From Bradyrhizobium diazoefficiens (GTDB lineage Bacteria; Pseudomonadota; Alphaproteobacteria; Rhizobiales; Xanthobacteraceae), in NCBI RefSeq assembly GCF_016612535.1, contig NZ_JAENXS010000002.1, forward strand, positions 2,418,001-2,482,000: DNA of 64,000 nucleotides. Direction: 5' to 3'. A program made the translations under genes and the position numbers. The first letter of the stretch is position 1. Every line of letters begins with the position of its first letter. The notes under the pieces are model-generated. The model searched no databases and was not told the origin of the DNA. It was given only the letters and a program-made list of their open reading frames with translations. Below are positions 49,423 to 59,410 of the stretch, piece by piece.

Positions 49423-51843
49423 ATGAATATGACAAATCAACAACAATCGCGTGTCGCGAGCACTGATCTCGATCTGCTCGATCGCTATTGGCGCGCGGCG
49501 AACTACCTCTCCGTCGGGCAGATCTATCTCCTCGATAACCCGCTGCTGCGCGAGCCCCTGCGGCCAGCGCACATCAAGCCGCGTTTGCTCGGCCATTGGG
49601 GCACGACGCCTGGGCTGAATTTCATCTATGCGCACCTCAACCGCGTCATCCGCGCGCTGGATCTCGACGTGCTCTATGTCTGCGGTCCCGGCCATGGCGG
49701 CCCGGGCATGGTCGCCAACACCTATCTGGAGGGCAGCTACAGCGAGATCTATCCGAACATCGCGCGCGATACGGACGGATTGCACAAGCTGTTCAGGCAG
49801 TTCTCATTCCCCGGCGGCATTCCGAGCCACGCCGCGCCGGAAACGCCGGGCTCGATCCACGAAGGCGGCGAACTCGGCTACGCGCTGGTACATGCCTATG
49901 GCGCGGCATTTGACAATCCCGACCTGATCGTCGCCTGCGTGGTCGGCGACGGCGAGGCCGAAACCGGCCCGCTCGCGGCCTCCTGGCACTCGAACAAGTT
50001 CCTGAATCCGGCGCATGACGGCGCGGTGCTGCCGATCCTGCATCTCAACGGCTACAAGATCGCCAACCCGACCGTGCTCGGCCGGATGCGTGATGACGAG
50101 ATCCGCGATCTCTTCCGCGGGTTCGGCCACGAGCCGTTGTTCGTCGAGGGCGACGATCCCCAACTGATGCACCGGGCGATGGCGGATGCGTTCGACGTCG
50201 CGATCGCCAGCATCCACTCGATCCAGCAGCACGCCCGCGACGGACGTACAAGCAGCGAGCGGCCGCGCTGGCCGATGATCGTGCTGCGCAGCCCGAAGGG
50301 CTGGACCGGCCCGAAGGAGGTCGACGGCAAGAAGGTCGAAGGCTTTTGGCGGGCGCATCAGGTGCCCGTTGCGAGCTGCCGCGAAAACCCGGCGCATTTG
50401 AAAATTCTCGAAGACTGGATGCGCAGCTACGAGCCGGAAAAACTGTTCGACGCCAACGGCACACTCATTCCGGAGCTTCAGGCGCTGGCACCCGAAGGCA
50501 ATCGCCGCATGGGCGCCAATCCGCACGCCAATGGCGGGCTGTTGAAGAAGGAGCTGAAACTACCGGACTTCCGCAGCTTCGCGGTGGATGTGCCGCAGCC
50601 CGGCGGCGCCACCGCAGAAGCCACGCGCGAGTTCGGCAAATTCCTGCGCGACGTCGTTCGTCTCAACGCGAACGAGCGCAATTTCCGCATCATGGGTCCG
50701 GACGAGACCGCGTCGAACCGGCTCGATGCCGTGTTCGAGGCGACCGAACGGGTCTGGATGGAGCCGATTGAATCCTACGACGTGCATCTCGCGCAGGACG
50801 GTCGCGTGATGGAGGTCTTGAGCGAGCATCTCTGCCAGGGCTGGCTCGAAGGGTACCTGCTCACGGGGCGGCACGGCTTCTTCTCCTGCTACGAGGCCTT
50901 CATCCACATCGTGGACTCCATGTTCAACCAGCACGCCAAATGGCTCAAGGTGACGCGGCATTTGCCGTGGCGGCGCCCGATCGCCTCGCTGAACTATCTC
51001 CTGACCTCGCATGTCTGGCGCCAGGACCATAACGGCTTCAGCCATCAGGACCCCGGCTTCGTCGATCTCGTCGCCAACAAGAAGGCCGATATCGTCCGCA
51101 TCTACTTCCCGCCGGATACCAACACGCTGCTGTGGATCGCCGATCACTGCCTGCGCACCTACAACCGCATCAACGTCATCGTCGCCGGCAAACAGCCGGC
51201 GCCGCAATGGCTGTCGATGCAGGAAGCTGCCACGCATTGCGATGCCGGTATCGGCACATGGACCTGGGCCGGAAACGAGGACGCAGGCCGCGAGCCCGAC
51301 GTTGTGATGGCCTGCGCCGGCGACGTCCCGACCCTGGAAACGCTCGCCGCCGTCGATCTCCTGCACGAAGCGCTGCCGGATTTGAAGATCCGCGTCGTCA
51401 ATGTCGTCGATCTCATGACGCTGCAACCGAAGGAACAGCATCCGCATGGTCTCAGCGATCGCGACTTCGACAGCCTGTTTACATCAGACAAGCCGGTGAT
51501 CTTCGCCTATCATGGTTATCCTCACCTGATCCACCGGCTGACCTACAACCGGAGCAATCACGCCGGACTGCACGTGCGCGGCTTCATCGAAGAAGGCACC
51601 ACGACGACGCCGTTCGACATGGTCGTGCTCAACGAGCTCGACCGCTATCATCTCGCGATCGAGGCGATCGACCGCGTGCCGGGGCTCGCGATCAAGGCCG
51701 CGCATGTGAAGCAGCAATTCCGCGACAAGCTGATCGAGCATTCGCGTTATGTGCGCGAGCATGGCGAGGACATGCCGGAAATCCAGGAATGGGTCTGGCA
51801 GAACAGTGCCGGTGGTCACACGCCCGGCGAAGCCGGGGACTGA
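49423..51843 (+). CDS. xfp: xylulose-5-phosphate/fructose-6-phosphate phosphoketolase
   Basis: An 806-residue thiamine diphosphate enzyme that cleaves xylulose 5-phosphate (or fructose 6-phosphate) with phosphate to acetyl phosphate plus glyceraldehyde 3-phosphate (or erythrose 4-phosphate). Signatures: [30 protein letters not shown] and [20 protein letters not shown] (TPP-binding). The open frame extends 22 codons upstream; ATG 49423 has GGAGG five bases before it. The next gene, ackA, starts nine bases after its stop, so acetyl phosphate made here can be turned to acetate and ATP. Confidence 0.95.
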   Translation: MNMTNQQQSRVASTDLDLLDRYWRAANYLSVGQIYLLDNPLLREPLRPAHIKPRLLGHWGTTPGLNFIYAHLNRVIRALDLDVLYVCGPGHGGPGMVANTYLEGSYSEIYPNIARDTDGLHKLFRQFSFPGGIPSHAAPETPGSIHEGGELGYALVHAYGAAFDNPDLIVACVVGDGEAETGPLAASWHSNKFLNPAHDGAVLPILHLNGYKIANPTVLGRMRDDEIRDLFRGFGHEPLFVEGDDPQLMHRAMADAFDVAIASIHSIQQHARDGRTSSERPRWPMIVLRSPKGWTGPKEVDGKKVEGFWRAHQVPVASCRENPAHLKILEDWMRSYEPEKLFDANGTLIPELQALAPEGNRRMGANPHANGGLLKKELKLPDFRSFAVDVPQPGGATAEATREFGKFLRDVVRLNANERNFRIMGPDETASNRLDAVFEATERVWMEPIESYDVHLAQDGRVMEVLSEHLCQGWLEGYLLTGRHGFFSCYEAFIHIVDSMFNQHAKWLKVTRHLPWRRPIASLNYLLTSHVWRQDHNGFSHQDPGFVDLVANKKADIVRIYFPPDTNTLLWIADHCLRTYNRINVIVAGKQPAPQWLSMQEAATHCDAGIGTWTWAGNEDAGREPDVVMACAGDVPTLETLAAVDLLHEALPDLKIRVVNVVDLMTLQPKEQHPHGLSDRDFDSLFTSDKPVIFAYHGYPHLIHRLTYNRSNHAGLHVRGFIEEGTTTTPFDMVVLNELDRYHLAIEAIDRVPGLAIKAAHVKQQFRDKLIEHSRYVREHGEDMPEIQEWVWQNSAGGHTPGEAGD

Positions 51844-51851
51844 AGGCGCCC

Positions 51852-53024
51852 ATGTCCGACACGGTCCTCGTCCTCAATGCCGGCTCGTCGAGCATCAAGT
51901 TCGGCCTGTTCAAGATCTCGGCGAGCGAGCCTGCCCTGCTCTGCAGGGGCCTGCTCGACGAGCACGAGGCCAGGCCTCGCCTTGTGGCAAAGAGCCCGTC
52001 GGGCGAGATCCTGTTCGAGACGCAGAAGGAGGCGTCGGATACCGGCGGCGGTCATCTGCTCGCCGATGTGCTCGGCTTCATCGCTGACCATTTTGGCGAA
52101 AGCCGCCTGCGCGCCGTCGGCCACCGCATCGTTCACGGCGGCCCGGACTATTCGGGTCCGGTCGAACTGACTGACGAGGTCTACGCCAAGCTGGAGGCGC
52201 TGACACCGCTGGCACCGCTGCACCAGCCGCGCTGTCTCGCGCCGGTCCACTCCGTGAGGACGATCAGACCCGACCTGACGCAGATCGCCTGCTTCGACAC
52301 CGCGTTCCACCACGGCATTGCCGCGCCCGCGAGCCGTTTCGCCATCCCGCGGCGTTATGAAACACGCGGCATCCGGCGCTACGGTTTCCATGGGCTCTCG
52401 TTCGAATACGTTGCTGGCCGTCTCGCGGAGATCGCGCCGGAGCTCGTGGAGAAGCGCACCGTCATCGCGCATCTCGGCAATGGCGCGAGCCTGTGCGCGC
52501 TCCGCAAGGGCGAGAGCGTCGACACCACGATGGGGCTGACGCCGCTCGACGGACTGGTGATGGGCACCCGCTGCGGCACCATCGATCCCGGCGTGCTGCT
52601 CTATCTGCAACAGCACGAGAAGATGTCGGTCGAAGCGGTCCAGCACCTGCTCTATCACGAGTCCGGCCTGCTCGGAGTCTCCGGTATTTCCTCGGACATG
52701 CGGGCGCTGCTCGCTAGCAGCGAGGCCGCGGCGCGGGAAGCGGTCGATCTCTTCACTTTTCGTGCGGCGCAGGACATCGCGGTGATGGCGAGCACGCTGG
52801 GCGGACTGGACGGCCTCGTCTTCACCGGCGGCATCGGCGAGAATGCCGGGGAAATCCGCAGCCGGATCGGCGAGCGGCTCGCCTGGCTCGGCGTGCGCAT
52901 CAATGCTGCGGCCAATGACGCAGCGCATGAGCGCATCAACGGCGGCGACAGCGCCGTCGACGTCTTCGTCATCCCGACCAACGAAGAACTCACGATCGCG
53001 CGGCATTGCGCTGCGGTGCTGTGA
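51852..53024 (+). CDS. ackA: acetate kinase
   Basis: A 390-residue acetate kinase of the ASKHA fold. N-terminal LVLNAGSSSIKFGLF (phosphate loop), GHRIVHGG, ARYGFHG-like YGFHGLSFEYV, IAHLGNGASLCAL and TGGIGENAGEIRSRIG are all present. It transfers phosphate from acetyl phosphate to ADP. The gene is coupled to xfp. The long frame reading into xfp upstream is a shadow; ATG 51852 is the family start. No phosphotransacetylase gene follows; a small hairpin does. Confidence 0.95.
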   Translation: MSDTVLVLNAGSSSIKFGLFKISASEPALLCRGLLDEHEARPRLVAKSPSGEILFETQKEASDTGGGHLLADVLGFIADHFGESRLRAVGHRIVHGGPDYSGPVELTDEVYAKLEALTPLAPLHQPRCLAPVHSVRTIRPDLTQIACFDTAFHHGIAAPASRFAIPRRYETRGIRRYGFHGLSFEYVAGRLAEIAPELVEKRTVIAHLGNGASLCALRKGESVDTTMGLTPLDGLVMGTRCGTIDPGVLLYLQQHEKMSVEAVQHLLYHESGLLGVSGISSDMRALLASSEAAAREAVDLFTFRAAQDIAVMASTLGGLDGLVFTGGIGENAGEIRSRIGERLAWLGVRINAAANDAAHERINGGDSAVDVFVIPTNEELTIARHCAAVL

Positions 53025-53047
53025 CACCTCTCCCTATGGGAGAGGTG
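53025..53047. repeat. perfect 10-base hairpin after ackA
   Basis: CACCTCTCCC and GGGAGAGGTG around a TAT loop, starting directly after the ackA stop codon. No T run follows on either strand, so it is a hairpin of uncertain role, possibly an end-protecting element of the xfp-ackA message or a solo copy of the CTCTCCC repeat type. Confidence 0.55.
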
Positions 53048-53087
53048 AACCGCGTCCTGGGCTTGCATCTACGAAAAATATCCGCGC

Positions 53088-53927
53088 TCAGTGAACGCCG
53101 GCAAAGATCTGGATGCACCCGATCACGACCTCGATCACGATCAGCACCACCACCGCGATTTCGAGGCGCAGCGAACGCTGGGTATCGATGATGTCGGTCA
53201 GCGCATCGGCCGTCTCCGCGACGACCGTGAGCTTGCGCTCAAGCGTGTCGAGCCGTTCCTTCAGCTCGTACTCGTCTTCAAGACGCGCATAGAGCCGGTC
53301 GAGCTGCGGCTTCTCCCAGAGGGCATCGGGCTTTTCGGCAACCGCGACGCGGCCGGCGACGCGCTGCTGGACCAGCAGCGCATTGCCGATCAGTTGCAGA
53401 ATGCCCTTGCGCTTCCGCGATGTACGGCCCTTCTCGGCGAGTTCCCGCGCAAAAGGCTCGATGACATCGAAGACCGCAGCGACGCGCCGCTCGTCGCGCG
53501 CCAGCGACGTGCTTTTGGCGAGTGCGTCCGCGATCAGCAGCAGCCGCTCGTCGGAAAATTTCGAGAGGTTGATCGGCCCGCCGGGCTGGATCGCCTCGGC
53601 GTTTTCGTCGTGGCAGAGCTGCGCCTGCGCAGTCTCCTCCTCATAGGGGCTGAGCTCGCCGATCACGCGCGACTTGAGACCGTCGAGGAGGACCTTCTCT
53701 TCCGACGGCAACAGCCCAATCAGCACCACGACGCCGTAGCGGAAGATCACCGCAAGGCCGCCATGGACGCGGAAGGCCGCCGGCGTCGAGGACACCAGCG
53801 CGCCGATCTCGAGCCCCGATGGATTGATGCGTTCGCCCAGCATCACGGCGCGGATCCGCAAGGTCGGCGCGGCGTCCGGCTTCGGCGACGTCGGCGTCGC
53901 GCCAATGGGAAGTTGATCGGCATTCAT
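53088..53927 (-). CDS. RMD1/YagE family (DUF155) protein
   Basis: A 279-residue protein with an N-terminal soluble domain containing GGLAVIFRYGVVVLIGLLPS and NLSKFSDERLLLIADALAKS, a helical, probably coiled C-terminal part (LYARLEDEYELKERLDTLER), and one hydrophobic segment at the very end (about 257-275). This matches DUF155/RMD1, related to yeast and animal mitochondrial proteins, function unclear. ATG 53927 (MNADQLPIG) is chosen; the frame extends 42 codons further. Divergent from the GT2-like gene, with a 234-base gap. Confidence 0.82.
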   Translation of the reverse strand: MNADQLPIGATPTSPKPDAAPTLRIRAVMLGERINPSGLEIGALVSSTPAAFRVHGGLAVIFRYGVVVLIGLLPSEEKVLLDGLKSRVIGELSPYEEETAQAQLCHDENAEAIQPGGPINLSKFSDERLLLIADALAKSTSLARDERRVAAVFDVIEPFARELAEKGRTSRKRKGILQLIGNALLVQQRVAGRVAVAEKPDALWEKPQLDRLYARLEDEYELKERLDTLERKLTVVAETADALTDIIDTQRSLRLEIAVVVLIVIEVVIGCIQIFAGVH

Positions 53928-54161
53928 TGGACACATCGGAAGAGAAAAACCTCGTTTGAAGCTCGCGAAACCCAAATTCGCCGAAACATTCGGCAACATG
54001 ACCACCCCGCGCGCGACATATTCGGCTGCGATGGACTGGCGGCGGTTTACCATCGCACGCCGAAACGCCGCCGGAAAGTTGCACTCGGCAACGCCGCGTG
54101 TTTATGACAACATCATAACGAGCTACGCTTCTCCCGAATTGCGGACATCGAAGCCTCAACC

Positions 54162-54737
54162 ATGCTGAGCGTCATCATTCCGACCGAAGGCGTCGAGCAG
54201 ACGGCGGTCGCAACTCTGGCCGCGCTGGTACCCGGCGCCGCTGCGGGCATCATCAAGGAAGTTCTGCTGGTCGACGGCACCCGCAACGGCGTCATCGAGC
54301 GCGTTGCCGACGTCGCCGGCTGCCGTTTCATCGGCTACGAGGGATCCTCGCAAGGCGCAGCACTGGCTGCCGGCGCGCTCCAGGCCCGCTCTCCCTGGCT
54401 GATGTTCCTCCCTGCCGGCGCGGTGCTGGAAACCGGCTGGATCGACGAGACCACCCAGTTCGTCCAGGCCGTCTCGGCCAGCGGCCGGGATCGTGCGGCC
54501 GTGTTCCGCTACGCCCGCTCGCCTTACGCCGATACCGGCTTCCGCGACTTCCTGCGCTCGGTGGCCCGCAAGCTCGTCGGTCCCCTCGGCGATCAGGGAC
54601 TTTTGATCGCGCGTGATCATTACGACCGGATCGGCGGCTACCCGCCCCAGGCCCGCCGTTCCGAGGCGCGCCTGTTACGGCGGCTCGGCCGCTCCTCCCG
54701 GACACTGCTGCGCAGCCGGATCGTCATGGTCGGGTGA
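54162..54737 (+). CDS. glycosyltransferase family 2-like protein lacking the DxD motif
   Basis: A 191-residue protein with the GT2 beginning MLSVIIPTEGVEQTAVATLA, LVDGTRNGVIE, and AAGALQARSPWLMFLPAGAV then an LETGWID segment. In active GT2 enzymes the LMFL segment is followed by an Asp-rich DxD-like patch that binds the metal; here it reads PAGAVLE, so the catalytic acidic residues are missing. It may be inactive or bind a sugar without catalysis. C-terminus is basic (ARRSEARLLRRLGRSSRTLL). The MarR-GNAT gene begins 62 bases after its stop. Confidence 0.72.
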   Translation: MLSVIIPTEGVEQTAVATLAALVPGAAAGIIKEVLLVDGTRNGVIERVADVAGCRFIGYEGSSQGAALAAGALQARSPWLMFLPAGAVLETGWIDETTQFVQAVSASGRDRAAVFRYARSPYADTGFRDFLRSVARKLVGPLGDQGLLIARDHYDRIGGYPPQARRSEARLLRRLGRSSRTLLRSRIVMVG

Positions 54738-54758
54738 TCTCACCTGATACTTGCCAAA

Positions 54759-54776
54759 GTCAAATAATTGTTTGAC
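54759..54776. promoter_or_regulatory. palindromic operator upstream of the MarR-GNAT gene
   Basis: GTCAAA-TAATTG-TTTGAC: perfect 6-base arms with a six-base spacer, 23 bases before the gene start. MarR-family dimers bind palindromes of this kind and usually repress themselves. An 11-base match to one arm plus spacer (AATTATTTGAC) lies at 55728-55738, overlapping the stop codon. Confidence 0.6.
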
Positions 54777-54799
54777 AATGGCAAATATCGAGGTGTCCC

Positions 54800-55729
54800 A
54801 TGCCAATCGACGGTACCGACGACCAGATCGCCGCGGTTCGCGCCTTCAACCGCTTCTACACCCGCAAGCTCGGTGTGCTCGACCAGCATGTTGGGCAGAG
54901 CCCGTTCTCGCTCAGCGAGGCCCGCGTGCTCTATGAGCTCGCGCATCGCGACGAGCTTTCGGCCAAAGAGATCGGAAGCGAGCTTGGTCTCGATCCCGGC
55001 TATCTCAGCCGCATCGTCCAGAGCTTCGACGAGAAGGGGCTGATCTCGCGACGGCCCCTGCCTACAGATCGCAGGCAATACCAGCTCAGCCTCACGGCCA
55101 AGGGACGCCAGACCTTCGCCAAGCTGAACCTGAGCTCGCAAAACGAGGTCGCCGCTATGCTGGCTCGGCTTCCGGCCGGCGATGCAACGCGGCTGACGCA
55201 GGCCATGGCGACCATTGAGGCTGTGCTGGAGCAACGTCGAAGCCAGCCCGCTTCTATCGTGCTGCGCAGCCATCGCGTCGGTGACATGGGCTGGGTCATC
55301 TCCAAGCAGGCGGCTGCCTACGCCGCGGATTACAACTGGGATATCAGCTACGAGGCGCTGGTCGCCGAGATCTGCGCACAGTTCATCAAGACCTACGACG
55401 CCACGCGCGAGCATTGCTGGATCGCGGAAGTCGGTGGCGAGCCGGTCGGCTCGATCTTTCTGGTCAAGGCCACGGACGAGATCGCAAAACTCCGCCTGTT
55501 GCAGGTGGAGAAGAAGGCACGCGGGCTCGGTGTCGGCCGCGCGCTGGTCGAACAATGCATGCAGGGCGCTCGCGAGAGAGGCTATCGCCGCATGACGCTA
55601 TGGACGCAGAGCATTCTGGTCGCCGCGCGCGGCATCTACCAGAGCGCCGGCTTCAAGCTCGTGAAGGAGGAGAAGCACCACAGTTTCGGTGCCGATCTGG
55701 TGGGCGAGACCTGGGAGCGGGATCTCTAA
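54800..55729 (+). CDS. MarR regulator fused to GNAT acetyltransferase
   Basis: A 309-residue two-domain protein. Residues 1-150 are a MarR winged helix (LGVLDQHVGQSPFSLSEARV, ELGLDPGYLSRIVQSFDEKG, RRQYQLSLTAKGR). Residues 155-309 are a GNAT acyltransferase with EVGGEPVGSIFLVKA, LRLLQVEKKARGLGVGRALV (the CoA-binding RGLGVGRAL motif) and GYRRMTLWTQSI. The fusion suggests that binding of an acetyl-acceptor or toxic amine directly affects DNA binding, or the two activities are coupled by the same small molecule. Start ATG 54800. Own operator upstream. Confidence 0.9.
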   Translation: MPIDGTDDQIAAVRAFNRFYTRKLGVLDQHVGQSPFSLSEARVLYELAHRDELSAKEIGSELGLDPGYLSRIVQSFDEKGLISRRPLPTDRRQYQLSLTAKGRQTFAKLNLSSQNEVAAMLARLPAGDATRLTQAMATIEAVLEQRRSQPASIVLRSHRVGDMGWVISKQAAAYAADYNWDISYEALVAEICAQFIKTYDATREHCWIAEVGGEPVGSIFLVKATDEIAKLRLLQVEKKARGLGVGRALVEQCMQGARERGYRRMTLWTQSILVAARGIYQSAGFKLVKEEKHHSFGADLVGETWERDL

Positions 55730-55741
55730 TTATTTGACTAC

Positions 55742-55930
55742 GAGCGAGATGCGCGCATTGCTGTGCCCTCGCCCCTTGTGGGAGAGGGCAGCGACGCTGG
55801 TGGACGCGGGCTCATTTGGGTGAGGGGTCTGTCTCCACGAGCGTAGCTTTCTCGCATCGCATTGGCGGATAGATACCCCTCATCCGGCGCTTCGCGCCAC
55901 CTTCCCCCACAAGGGGGGAAGGAAGAAGGC
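55742..55930. repeat. CCCTCGCCCCTTGTGGGAGAG repeat (family E), copy 1
   Basis: About 185 bases nearly the same as 63797-63979. Order: AGCGAGATGC.., TGCCCTCGCCCCTTGTGGGA, GGTGAGGGGT, a variable middle, GATACCCCTCATCCGGCGCT, then CCTTCCCCCACAAGGGGG. The first and last pieces can pair. Between the MarR-GNAT and moaB genes, which converge. Confidence 0.85.
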
Positions 55931-55932
55931 AA

Positions 55933-56496
55933 CTACACCGTTGCGCCCTGCGCTTTCGGCCTGCGCAGATGCTCGTCCAGCCGCGGCATGATCTCGACGA
56001 AATTGCAGGGGCGCGTACGGTAATCGAGCTGGGCCGCAAGGATGCCGTCCCAGCCATCGCGGCAGGCGCCGGGCGAACCGGGGAGACAGAAGATGTAGGT
56101 CGCCCCCGCAACGCCGGCGGTGGCGCGGCTCTGGATCGTCGAGGTCCCGATCTTGGCGTGGCTCAGCATGTGGAAGGCGATCGAGAAACCATCCATGCGC
56201 TTCTCGAACAGCGGCTCGATCGCCTCCGGGGTGACGTCGCGCCCGGTGAAGCCGGTGCCGCCTGTGGTGATGACGACGTCGATGCCGGCGTCCGCAATCC
56301 AGCGGCGGATGACGGCGCGGATCGCCTCGACATCATCGGTGACGATCTCGCGCGCAGCGAGACGATGGCCCGCCGCGGTGAGACGATCGACGAGCGTCTG
56401 GCCGGACTTGTCGTCGGCGAGCGCACGGGTGTCGGAGACGGTGAGCACCGCGATATCGAGCGGGATGAATTGCTTGGATTCGTCGATGGAAGACAT
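55933..56496 (-). CDS. moaB: molybdenum cofactor biosynthesis protein B
   Basis: A 187-residue MoaB/MogA-fold protein. Family segments: DIAVLTVSDTRALADDKSGQ, VVITTGGTGFTGRDVTPEAI and GATYIFCLPGSPGACRDGWD. It is linked to molybdopterin synthesis, with adenylation of molybdopterin proposed for relatives. Start ATG 56496; the short acidic N-terminus (MSSIDESKQFI) is family-like. No other mo genes are close. It converges with the MarR-GNAT gene across repeat family E. Confidence 0.93.
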   Translation of the reverse strand: MSSIDESKQFIPLDIAVLTVSDTRALADDKSGQTLVDRLTAAGHRLAAREIVTDDVEAIRAVIRRWIADAGIDVVITTGGTGFTGRDVTPEAIEPLFEKRMDGFSIAFHMLSHAKIGTSTIQSRATAGVAGATYIFCLPGSPGACRDGWDGILAAQLDYRTRPCNFVEIMPRLDEHLRRPKAQGATV

Positions 56497-56510
56497 TGCT
56501 CATTCCTCTC

Positions 56511-56641
56511 GTGTCCCGGACGCCGCGCAGCGCGAAGCGGTGCGCCGCAGAGCCGGGACCATTGTGAGAGACGCAAGGACCGGCATTGTGGGCCCCGGCT
56601 CAGCAGCGCAGCATTGCATGCCGCGCTGCGTCCGGGGCACG
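56511..56641. repeat. GTCCCGGACGC palindromic repeat (family G)
   Basis: Two inverted units: GTCCCGGACGCCGCGCAGCG through CCGCAGAGCCGGGACC (56511-56570) and GGGCCCCGGCTCAGCAGCGC through CGCTGCGTCCGGGGC (56590-56640). Each can fold separately. They separate moaB from the zinc metallopeptidase gene. Confidence 0.75.
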
Positions 56642-56653
56642 AAGCCTTCCTTA

Positions 56654-57592
56654 CTACCCCCCGCCGCCGAACGTGTTGCAGGCCTGCACCTTGCCCTGTT
56701 GATAGCCGGTCATGAACCATTGCTTGCGCTGCGCAGCGGAGCCGTGGGTGAAGGAATCAGGCACCACGCGCCCCGTGGCCTGACGCTGCAGCGTATCGTC
56801 GCCGATCGCGCTCGCGGTGGTCAGCGCGGCGTCGATGTCGCCCGTCTCGAGGAAGTTCGGACGCTTCTTCGCCTCGCGATTGACCCAGACGCCCGACAGG
56901 CAATCAGCCTGCAATTCGACCTTGACCTGGAGCGCATTGGCCTCCGCCTTGCTGCCGGCCTGCTGTTGCAGCCGCGTCACCTTCGGAAGGATGCCGAGCA
57001 GGTTCTGGATGTGATGGCCGGCCTCATGGGCGATGATGTAGGCGGTGGTGAAGTTACAGGCGGACTTGCCGGAGCAGCCGTGGAAGCGCGTCTCGACCTC
57101 GCGGAAGAAGCCGGTGTCGAGGAAGATGGTCTTGTCCGGCGGACAGTAGAACGGGCCCATCGCCGATTCTGCACGGCCGCAGCGGCCGCCATTGGTGGCG
57201 TTGCGGAACAGCACGACCTTCGGACCGGTGTAGGACTGGCCGCTCGCCTGGAAAATCTCGCTCCAGCGATCGTCGATCTCGCCGAGGATGCCGGAGATCA
57301 TGCTGCCCATCTCGTCGGTCGGCGCGCCGCGCTTGGCGGTTGAGGACGATTGGCGATCGCTCTGGTAGCTCGGCGCCTGGCCGCCGCCGGTGAGGATCTC
57401 GGCACCGCCGATCAGGACGCGCGGATCGATGCCGAAGGCGTAGCCAACCAGGCCGAGCACGATGATGGTGCCGATGCCGAGGCCACCGCCGCCCATCGGC
57501 AGGCCGAACCCGCCGCCACCTCCACCGCCGCCACCATCATCGCCGCGACGATCTTCGACGTCGTCGCTGCGGCGGAAATCATCGTAGCGCAT
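56654..57592 (-). CDS. neutral zinc metallopeptidase, YpfJ-type
   Basis: A 312-residue protein starting MRYDDFRRSDDVEDRRGDD, followed by a Gly-rich stretch (about 20-40) and one membrane segment (about 40-60, LGIGTIIVLGLVGYAFG). The rest is a soluble domain with the zinc motif AHEAGHHIQ (HExxH, about residue 190) and a FLDTGFFREVE segment before it, characteristic of the YpfJ/KPN_02809 family. It acts at the inner membrane; the substrate is unknown. Divergent from ccrM with a 414-base gap. Confidence 0.88.
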   Translation of the reverse strand: MRYDDFRRSDDVEDRRGDDGGGGGGGGGFGLPMGGGGLGIGTIIVLGLVGYAFGIDPRVLIGGAEILTGGGQAPSYQSDRQSSSTAKRGAPTDEMGSMISGILGEIDDRWSEIFQASGQSYTGPKVVLFRNATNGGRCGRAESAMGPFYCPPDKTIFLDTGFFREVETRFHGCSGKSACNFTTAYIIAHEAGHHIQNLLGILPKVTRLQQQAGSKAEANALQVKVELQADCLSGVWVNREAKKRPNFLETGDIDAALTTASAIGDDTLQRQATGRVVPDSFTHGSAAQRKQWFMTGYQQGKVQACNTFGGGG

Positions 57593-57736
57593 AGTGGGCT
57601 TCCCTCAGGTCGTCGATTGCATCGTGCGGGCACGCAGGAACGCGAAAAGCTCAACGCGCACAGACGTAAAATTTCCATTGCGTTAATCAATATCCCGCCC
57701 GGCAATTATTGCCTAGTGCGACAGCGTGCGACGCCA

Positions 57737-57782
57737 GCAATTTTTTCCGAGGGCCGTGCAAATTTTTCCGAGAGAAATTTGC
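57737..57782. promoter_or_regulatory. two GCAAWTTTTTCCGAG direct repeats 21 bases apart plus an inverted repeat
   Basis: GCAATTTTTTCCGAG begins at 57737 and GCAAATTTTTCCGAG at 57758, exactly two helical turns apart. The second copy also forms a perfect inverted repeat, GCAAATTT (57758-57765) and AAATTTGC (57775-57782) with a nine-base spacer. This AT-rich site in a GC-rich gap looks like a binding site for a regulator of one of the divergent genes; the regulator is unknown. Confidence 0.5.
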
Positions 57783-57909
57783 AGTCACTTTGGCGACCCG
57801 GATGCTCCCGCAACGCGAAGAAACGCGAAATACACTGTAAAACGCGGCGATTGCGCGCAACGAAACGCGCGCAGCGCGCGATGCGGGGCTTGCTCACAAA
57901 AGCAGCGGG

Positions 57910-57925
57910 TTAAGTCGATTTTTAC
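57910..57925 (+). promoter_or_regulatory. CtrA-like box upstream of ccrM
   Basis: TTAA-GTCGATT-TTTAC. The consensus for the cell-cycle regulator CtrA is TTAA-N7-TTAAC; spacing is exact and the right half differs at one position. In Caulobacter, ccrM is activated by CtrA. The box ends 81 bases before the start codon. Confidence 0.55.
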
Positions 57926-57987
57926 TTTGCCGCTTCATTGTAACGGTCAGTCGGTTGTTTGGTCCCGCGTCGCCGACAGCGTCGCCT

Positions 57988-59137
<1,150 letters not shown>

Positions 59138-59147
59138 CCGCCCACTT

Positions 59148-59239
59148 GTAGGGTGGGCAAAGGCGCAAAGCGCCGTGCCCATCATCTCTCCAACAGATTG
59201 ATGGAATTGATGGGCACGCTATCGCTTTGCCCACCCTAC
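59148..59239. repeat. GTAGGGTGGGCAAAG palindromic repeat (family B), third copy
   Basis: Ends GTAGGGTGGGCAAAG (59148-59162) and CTTTGCCCACCCTAC (59225-59239) are exact 15-base inverted repeats. The middle differs from the copy at 32341. It lies between ccrM and a glutathione transferase gene. Confidence 0.85.
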
Positions 59240-59410
59240 GGCACTGGACGCCGCGGATACGAAGGCGATCGGCCTTTGTTACGCCGGCTGATCTGCGCGG
59301 CGCGCAGATACCGCCCGGCGATCTCGCCGGTTGCATCCCATAACAAGGTTCAGGCAAGAGAAGGCCGCCCCGCGGCAATGATGCTTGCACCAACATTTGG
59401 GAGACGCCCG

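Noticed and set aside
57706..57897. 63-codon minus-strand frame in the metallopeptidase-ccrM gap
   Set aside because: Arg/Cys-rich translation with no ribosome site; it crosses the repeat sites in this regulatory gap.
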